From: Luteolibacter sp. LG18
GTDB taxonomy: Bacteria; Verrucomicrobiota; Verrucomicrobiia; Verrucomicrobiales; Akkermansiaceae
NCBI RefSeq assembly: GCF_036322585.1
Contig: NZ_AP024600.1
Span: forward strand, 2,418,001-2,482,000
Direction: 5' to 3'
Length of the DNA: 64,000 nucleotides
The position numbers and the translations under genes were made by a program. Positions 59,992-64,000 of this stretch are shown here, piece by piece (position 1 is the first letter of the stretch; every line of letters begins with the position of its first letter). The notes below the pieces were generated by a model. That model saw only the letters and a list, made by a program, of their open reading frames with translations, searched no databases and was not told the DNA's origin.

Positions 59992-60564
59992 TCAGTCCTC
60001 CCAGGCCGGTGCGGCCTCGGTCTTGGCCTCGGCAAGGACATCGAGGGTGCCGTGTTCCGCGCACCATTTCTCGATGTAGGACCAGTCGAGGGCGGTTCCT
60101 TGGACTTGCAGCACCGCGACGGCATCCGCGAAGTCCTTGGGGCGCTTTGCGCCGTTGGCCCAGCGCAGCTTCTGAACGATCACGTCCTCGGCGGTGGGTA
60201 GCCAGACGCTTGATCCGGGGAAGATTTCGATGAAACGACGGCGTTCGAAGCGCGACTGGTCGTGGGCGTCATTGCTGAGATGGAACAGCTCGATCTGAAA
60301 CAGGCTGTCCTTCACCCGGAGAAGTTCCTTGCGGGTGGATGTCACCATTTCGAAGCCCATCTGCTCTTCCATCACGATATGAGGAGGGAGCACGCCCGGT
60401 AGCTGTGCCCAGCCCGAGGAGGGAAGGTGGAGAACGAGATCCGCGTCCTTGGTGGATCGAGGAACGCCATAGAAATTCGACGAATAGGAGCCCACCACCA
60501 TATAGGGGATCGCGGCTCCGTCGAGAGCCGCGGTGAGTGCCAGCAGGGCGTCGGTGCCGCTCAT
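59992..60564 (-). CDS. Nucleotidyltransferase-fold protein
   Basis: 190 residues from ATG at 60564. The Pol-beta-like NTase motif is visible: GSYSSNFYGVPRSTKDADLVL, with the GS pair at 25-26 and metal-binding acids at 40 and 42. FQIELFH may provide the third acid. WLPTAEDVIVQKLRWA is the segment typical of DUF6036/AbiEii-like NTases. It overlaps the 79-residue gene upstream by 4 nt and leads into the membrane-protein gene. Such stand-alone NTases often work with a small partner, in some cases as toxin-antitoxin systems; the role here is inferred only. Confidence 0.85.
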   Translation of the reverse strand: MSGTDALLALTAALDGAAIPYMVVGSYSSNFYGVPRSTKDADLVLHLPSSGWAQLPGVLPPHIVMEEQMGFEMVTSTRKELLRVKDSLFQIELFHLSNDAHDQSRFERRRFIEIFPGSSVWLPTAEDVIVQKLRWANGAKRPKDFADAVAVLQVQGTALDWSYIEKWCAEHGTLDVLAEAKTEAAPAWED

Positions 60565-60800
60565 GCCGAGGCCTTGTTGGCAAGGTCCAAGCGGCGGCGC
60601 AGCTCCTTCATGCGGCCAGCTTCGTCCAAGTCCGGTCGCTGGTGGGCGATGCCCGCCAGTGTCCACAGGCAGGCTTCTTCAAACAAATCGCCCCCTGCCC
60701 GGAATTTCATGCCGGGTGGCATCAGCCGGGCCTGTCGGACTTTGGCCAAGTCGGCGGCACGGGCATCGGTTGCGATAGAGATGCTCATCGATGGCAACAT
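60561..60800 (-). CDS. Small partner protein upstream of the nucleotidyltransferase
   Basis: 79 residues from ATG at 60800, or 75 from ATG at 60788 (MSISIATDARAADL). Helical. PPGMKFRAGGDLFEEACLWTLAGIAHQRPDLDEAGRMKELRRRLDLANK matches the style of short proteins found directly ahead of NTase genes in Planctomycetes and Verrucomicrobia. No DNA-binding motif is certain. It overlaps the NTase start by 4 nt, so translational coupling is expected. Confidence 0.75.
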   Translation of the reverse strand: MLPSMSISIATDARAADLAKVRQARLMPPGMKFRAGGDLFEEACLWTLAGIAHQRPDLDEAGRMKELRRRLDLANKASA

Positions 60801-60827
60801 AGATCACCGGATGGGGGATGCAATCCC

Positions 60828-61685
60828 TCAGCTCCGCCAGCGCTTGGTCAGGTCGCCGTAGGCGTCGATGCGGCGGTCGCGGAAGAACGGCCAGATGCGG
60901 CGGAAGTCCTCCACCTGCTGGAGGTCCACGTCGTGGTAAAGGATCTCCTCGTTCTCGGTGGAAGCCTTGGCAACGATTTCGCCGTAGGGATTGGCTACGA
61001 ACGAGCGGCCCCAGAACTCGGTGTTGTCCTGGCTGCCGGTGCGGTTGACGGCGGCGAGGTAGCAGCCGTTGGCGACGGCGTGGCCGCGCTGGACGGTTTC
61101 CCAGGCGCAGTGCTGGGCATCGCCGAGGGTTGGCTTTTCCTCCGGCAGCCAGCCGATGGCGGTGGGGTAGACGAGGAGCTGGGCGCCGCCGAGGGCCATC
61201 AGGCGGGCGGCCTCCGGATACCACTGGTCCCAGCAGATCAGCACGCCGAGCTTGCCGAACTTCGTGTCCCACACCGGCCAACCGGAGTCGCCGGGGGTGA
61301 AGTAGAATTTCTCCTCGAAGGCCGGGTCCTGCGGGATGTGGGACTTCCGGTAGAGGCCGAGCAGCGCGCCATCCGCGTCATGGATGGCGGCGGTGTTGTG
61401 GTAGAGGCCGGGTCCGCGTTTTTCGAAAAGGGAGGAGACGAGCACGATGCCCAGTTCCTTCGCCAGCGCGCCGAGACGGTCGGTCAGCGGGCCGGGCAGG
61501 GGATCGGCGAGGTCGAAGAGGGCTGGATCCTCCACCGTGCAGAAATAGGGCGTCAGGAACAGCTCCTGGGTCACCACGATGTTCGCGCCCCCCGCCGCGG
61601 CCTCGCGGATCAGCGTCTCATGGTGGGAGTAGGCTTCCTCCTTGGTCGGGAACGTCTTGGACTGGAGCAGGGCGAGGCGCGGCAT
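60828..61685 (-). CDS. aguB: N-carbamoylputrescine amidase (nitrilase superfamily)
   Basis: 285 residues. Hydrolyses N-carbamoylputrescine to putrescine, CO2 and ammonia. The nitrilase catalytic triad is intact: E41 in TQELFLTPYF, K114 in LYRKSHIP, and C151 in VLICWDQWYPEAA. The long match through PQDPAFEEKFYFTPGDSGW and IGWLPEEKPTLGDAQHCAWETVQRGHAVANG is specific to AguB rather than other nitrilases. The partner aguA (agmatine deiminase) is not in this window. A role in polyamine synthesis from agmatine is inferred. Confidence 0.9.
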   Translation of the reverse strand: MPRLALLQSKTFPTKEEAYSHHETLIREAAAGGANIVVTQELFLTPYFCTVEDPALFDLADPLPGPLTDRLGALAKELGIVLVSSLFEKRGPGLYHNTAAIHDADGALLGLYRKSHIPQDPAFEEKFYFTPGDSGWPVWDTKFGKLGVLICWDQWYPEAARLMALGGAQLLVYPTAIGWLPEEKPTLGDAQHCAWETVQRGHAVANGCYLAAVNRTGSQDNTEFWGRSFVANPYGEIVAKASTENEEILYHDVDLQQVEDFRRIWPFFRDRRIDAYGDLTKRWRS

Positions 61686-61773
61686 GGCGGGAGAACCTGA
61701 ACATGGTCACCGCGGCGATCAACGTCGAACATCGGGGCGTGAAAAATCCGCCAGCCGTGCTTGGGTTTCCCGC

Positions 61774-61923
61774 ATGGAGAGCGATCCACCCGCCGTGAAA
61801 GCCGAGCCGCAGCCGTGTCACCTCTGCGGACAGGAGGCTGCGATCGTGATCGAGGGCGAGGCGTGGTGCGCGGGTTGCCTGCACGCCCAGGGTTCGTGCT
61901 GCGGGGAATCGGAGATGGAGTGA
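61774..61923 (+). CDS. Small CxxC/CxxC putative zinc-ribbon protein
   Basis: 49 residues (MESDPPAVKAEPQPCHLCGQ..). Two cysteine pairs, CHLC at about 15-18 and CAGC at about 32-35, with a hydrophobic stretch between, look like a minimal zinc ribbon. CC near the end adds more thiols. No ribosome-binding site stands out, so expression is uncertain. Its stop codon overlaps the first base of a MITE-like element. Confidence 0.5.
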   Translation: MESDPPAVKAEPQPCHLCGQEAAIVIEGEAWCAGCLHAQGSCCGESEME

Positions 61924-62139
61924 GTTGAGCCTTCAGGCGAGGAGGGTCTTTAGGTAGAGGAGGGCGGAGGCCTGAAGAGTTTGCTGGTTTGCAGTGTTCA
62001 GGAAGAGAGGACGGGCGGTCCAGAGCCCATTCCTCGGCCTCCAGCTCTTTCCTTTTGCGATTTTTGCGCCTCTTTGCGGCTAAAATCTCACTAGCCTCCG
62101 CCTCCCTCTAAAGACCCTCCTCGCCTGAAGGCTCAACTC
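61922..62139. mobile_element. MITE-like element with 31-bp perfect terminal inverted repeats
   Basis: 61922-61952 and 62109-62139 are exact inverted copies (outer end GAGTTGAGCCTTCAGGCGAG). The match continues imperfectly inward for about 18 bp. The middle 110 bp has no coding frame. No clear target-site duplication. Occupies most of the 61924-62204 gap. Confidence 0.75.
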
Positions 62140-62143
62140 CTTC

Positions 62144-62170
62144 AAAAAGCCGCCGTGTTCCCACGGCGGC
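62144..62170 (-). terminator. Terminator of the GH29 gene
   Basis: Minus strand GCCGCCGTG-GGAA-CACGGCGGC followed by TTTTT; stem 62149-62157/62162-62170. Confidence 0.9.
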
Positions 62171-62204
62171 CTTTGATTGAAAACCAGTCTGTTATCCGGT
62201 TCCC

Positions 62205-63572
62205 TCAATCCACCTTGATCACCGTCGCGATCGGATCGGCGAGGGTTTCCGGCAGGGTAATGGTGGTCTGGTCGCCCTCGGTTTTCAGCTCCAGGGCCTT
62301 GCCGCCGTCGAGCAGGGTGGCCTTGGCGGCCTTCACCGGCAGCACGATGGTGCCGGTGTCCGGGCGCTTGAAGACATGGAGGTAGAGGGTGGAGCCCTTC
62401 TTGGTCACGCGGCCGTCGAAGGGGACCTTCTCGAACGGGTTGGCCTTGGTGCCGTAGATTGCCTCGCCGTTCTTCTTCAGCCACGTGCCCATGGCCTCCA
62501 TGCGCTCGATGCTTTCCGCGGGAATGGTGCCTTCGCCGGTGGGACCGACGTTGAGCAGGTAGTTGCCGCCCTTGCTGGCGATGTCGATGAGGTTGCGGAT
62601 GAGCTTCTCGGTGGACTTCCACTTGTCGTCGTGGTCGGAGAAGCCCCAGGTGCCGTTCATGGTCATGCAAGTTTCCCAGTCGACGCTGCCGAGGCCGTTG
62701 GCGGGGATGTTGTTCTCCGGGGTGACGAAGTCGCCGTACTGCGGGTCCATGCGGTCGGTGACGTTGTGGGTGCCCATGCCGCTGAAGCCGGCCTCCGGAC
62801 GGCGGTAGAGGCGGTTGTTCATGATGATGCCCGGCTGCTTGGCGCGGACCTCCTTGATCAAGTCGGCCGCGCCCCAGGCCGCGTCGCCGTCGAACTGGGT
62901 GGAGCTGTAGTCCCACCACAGCACATCCACCTGGCCATAGTGCGACATGAGTTCGTCGACCTGGCCGTGGAGGAACTGGATGTATTTCGCGTGGTCGCGC
63001 GGCCCGGTGGCCTTGGCCGCGGCCTGCTTGGGATAGGGCAGGCCCTTGGCCGCCTTGAAATCGTAGTCCGGGTGGTGCCAGTCGATGATCGAGTGGTAGA
63101 AGCCGACCTTGAGGCCCTCGGCGTGGAGGGCATCCACGATCTCCTTCACCAGATCACGGCCGGTGACGTCCTTGCCATCGTAATCGGTGAGCTTCGAATC
63201 CCCCAGGAAGAAGCCCTCATGGTGTTTGGTGGTGAAAACGACGTACTTGCAGCCGGCGTCTTTCGCCAGCTTCGCCCATTCCTTGGCGAAGCCGGGTTTC
63301 GGGGCGAACTTCGGCTTGGCCGTCTGCGCGTAGGTGTCGGTATCGACCCCGGCGAGGCTCTGCAGCCACTCAACGCCGCCGCCGTAGGGCTTCCCGTCCC
63401 AATTGCCGGCCAAGCCGGAGTAGAGGCCCCAGTGGACGAACATGCCGAAGCGGGCCTCCCGCCACCATTGCATGCGGGCATCGCGCTGCGGTTCGGTTTC
63501 GGCGGCTCGGGCGGGCATGGCTTGGAGGGTGGTGAGGGCGGCGGCCAGGGCGAGGGCGGTTTTGCGGATCAT
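62205..63572 (-). CDS. Secreted alpha-L-fucosidase, GH29
   Basis: 455 residues from ATG at 63572, with a signal peptide (MIRKTALALAAALTTLQAMPARAA). Removes alpha-linked L-fucose from glycans. WWREARFGMFVHWGLYS and KYVVFTTKHHEGFFL are family signatures of the barrel start. The nucleophile is D221 in VDVLWWDYSS. SKGGNYLLNVGPTGEGTIP closes the catalytic domain. A beta-sandwich domain (about 370-455) ends the protein. The gene's mRNA start overlaps a short GGAATGGTG-type repeat (63573-63625). A good terminator follows the stop. Confidence 0.95.
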   Translation of the reverse strand: MIRKTALALAAALTTLQAMPARAAETEPQRDARMQWWREARFGMFVHWGLYSGLAGNWDGKPYGGGVEWLQSLAGVDTDTYAQTAKPKFAPKPGFAKEWAKLAKDAGCKYVVFTTKHHEGFFLGDSKLTDYDGKDVTGRDLVKEIVDALHAEGLKVGFYHSIIDWHHPDYDFKAAKGLPYPKQAAAKATGPRDHAKYIQFLHGQVDELMSHYGQVDVLWWDYSSTQFDGDAAWGAADLIKEVRAKQPGIIMNNRLYRRPEAGFSGMGTHNVTDRMDPQYGDFVTPENNIPANGLGSVDWETCMTMNGTWGFSDHDDKWKSTEKLIRNLIDIASKGGNYLLNVGPTGEGTIPAESIERMEAMGTWLKKNGEAIYGTKANPFEKVPFDGRVTKKGSTLYLHVFKRPDTGTIVLPVKAAKATLLDGGKALELKTEGDQTTITLPETLADPIATVIKVD

Positions 63573-63837
63573 GTGAATGGTGGGAATGGTGGGAATGCTT
63601 GGGAAATTTGGGGAATGGTGGAGAGGGAGACGTCTGCTGGCGATGGGGAATTTCGACAGAGTGGGGTTGCAAACTGCCAAGTTTCGTTTTGCAGCGGCGG
63701 ATTTCACAAGTGATCGCAGACAAATCTCCAGCGGCGGGGTGTTGGAAAATGAGTTGTCCTTTCCAATGCCGGTTCATGATTTTCGGCGGGACAGGCTGAC
63801 TAGGATCTGAAAGGGATTACGCGCAATCTTCCCGACC

Positions 63838-64000
63838 ATGTACCCCCGCTCCGTCTTCCTTGCCCTCGTGCCCGCGTCCTTGGTGGCTGCCGTTCCGGAA
63901 GCCCCGCCGGAAAAGGCGTTGAAATACCATGAGGCGCTGCTGAAGCGACCCCACAACACGGCGTTGTTCGACCGCTTTTTTGGCGCGTGGATCGACGAAC
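63838..64000 (+). CDS. Secreted protein, 5' part (continues past the window)
   Basis: 54 residues visible from ATG at 63838. A signal-like N-terminus (MYPRSVFLALVPASLVAAVP) precedes EKALKYHEALLKRPHNTALFDRFFGAWIDE, which looks like the start of a TPR-type secreted protein of Verrucomicrobia. The frame is still open at the window edge, so family and function cannot be assigned. The 63573-63837 gap holds a short GGAATGGTG-type repeat next to the fucosidase start. Confidence 0.6.
   Translation, partial: MYPRSVFLALVPASLVAAVPEAPPEKALKYHEALLKRPHNTALFDRFFGAWIDE

Noticed and set aside
63573..63625. Short GGAATGGTG-type repeat as a regulatory array
   Set aside because: Only two or three imperfect units in a leader; too little to support a function.
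62376..63713. 445-codon plus-strand frame over the fucosidase
   Set aside because: Shadow; GH29 motifs are complete on the minus strand.

Overview
The window looks like high-G+C chromosomal DNA from the phylum Verrucomicrobiota, most likely Verrucomicrobiaceae (Luteolibacter-like). This is inferred from gene content: a giant autotransporter-associated beta-strand repeat protein, secreted sulfatase and glycan-lyase genes, a DUF6797-type secreted protein with a haem-binding motif, many small secreted proteins of PVC type, and a ThrRS without a TGS domain. No rRNA, CRISPR array or complete insertion sequence is visible. One intact tRNA (initiator tRNA-Met) is present.

Layout. 0-14.7 kb is mostly housekeeping: the 3' part of alr, an RRM RNA-binding protein, hisF, type B rpmE, an M50-like membrane protease, kdsD/kpsF, a TPR-like protein, an HD hydrolase, a chlorite-dismutase-family protein, a PL8 polysaccharide lyase, thrS and a vapBC toxin-antitoxin pair. 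14.9-20.8 kb is one 1,983-residue surface/secreted repeat protein. 21.2-27.6 kb holds infC (apparently starting at AUA), a HAD phosphatase, an M60 (enhancin/mucinase-like) peptidase, a PL10 pectate lyase and a sulfatase.

27.67-42.25 kb is a candidate genomic island. Its left edge is a tRNA 3'-end remnant and its right edge is the intact initiator tRNA gene; both are in the same orientation, share a 36-nt near-identical stretch, and are followed by terminators of the same design. The island has visibly lower G+C. It carries an AraC regulator and a tightly packed sugar operon: xylose-isomerase-like protein, class I aldolase, GlcD/GlcF-type oxidase, Gfo/Idh oxidoreductase and PfkB kinase. A secreted isomerase/epimerase and a large secreted CxxCH protein follow. 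A 42-nt sequence, 34/42 identical, lies ahead of both transcription units and is a candidate AraC site. Read together, the enzymes suggest isomerisation, phosphorylation and aldol cleavage of a sugar, with oxidation of the resulting two- or three-carbon hydroxyacid.

42.3-64 kb returns to high G+C: a secreted propeller-like protein, a YgiB/YgiC-like pair (lipoprotein plus glutathionylspermidine-synthase fold), two GH20 hexosaminidases, purB, mntH behind an MntR-type palindrome, an EamA transporter, LuxR and ArsR regulators, a three-gene nucleotidyltransferase operon, an aguB-like amidase and a GH29 fucosidase. GH20 x2, GH29, PL8, sulfatase and M60 together point to degradation of animal-type or sulfated glycans and glycoproteins.

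Several dispersed structured repeats stand out. A REP/BIME-like hairpin family with a GGAA loop abuts stop codons at three loci. An inverted pair of structured repeats at 11.1-11.4 kb shows a compensatory base change. A MITE-like element at 61.9-62.1 kb has 31-bp perfect terminal inverted repeats. A decayed second copy of the purB 3' end sits among REP hairpins.
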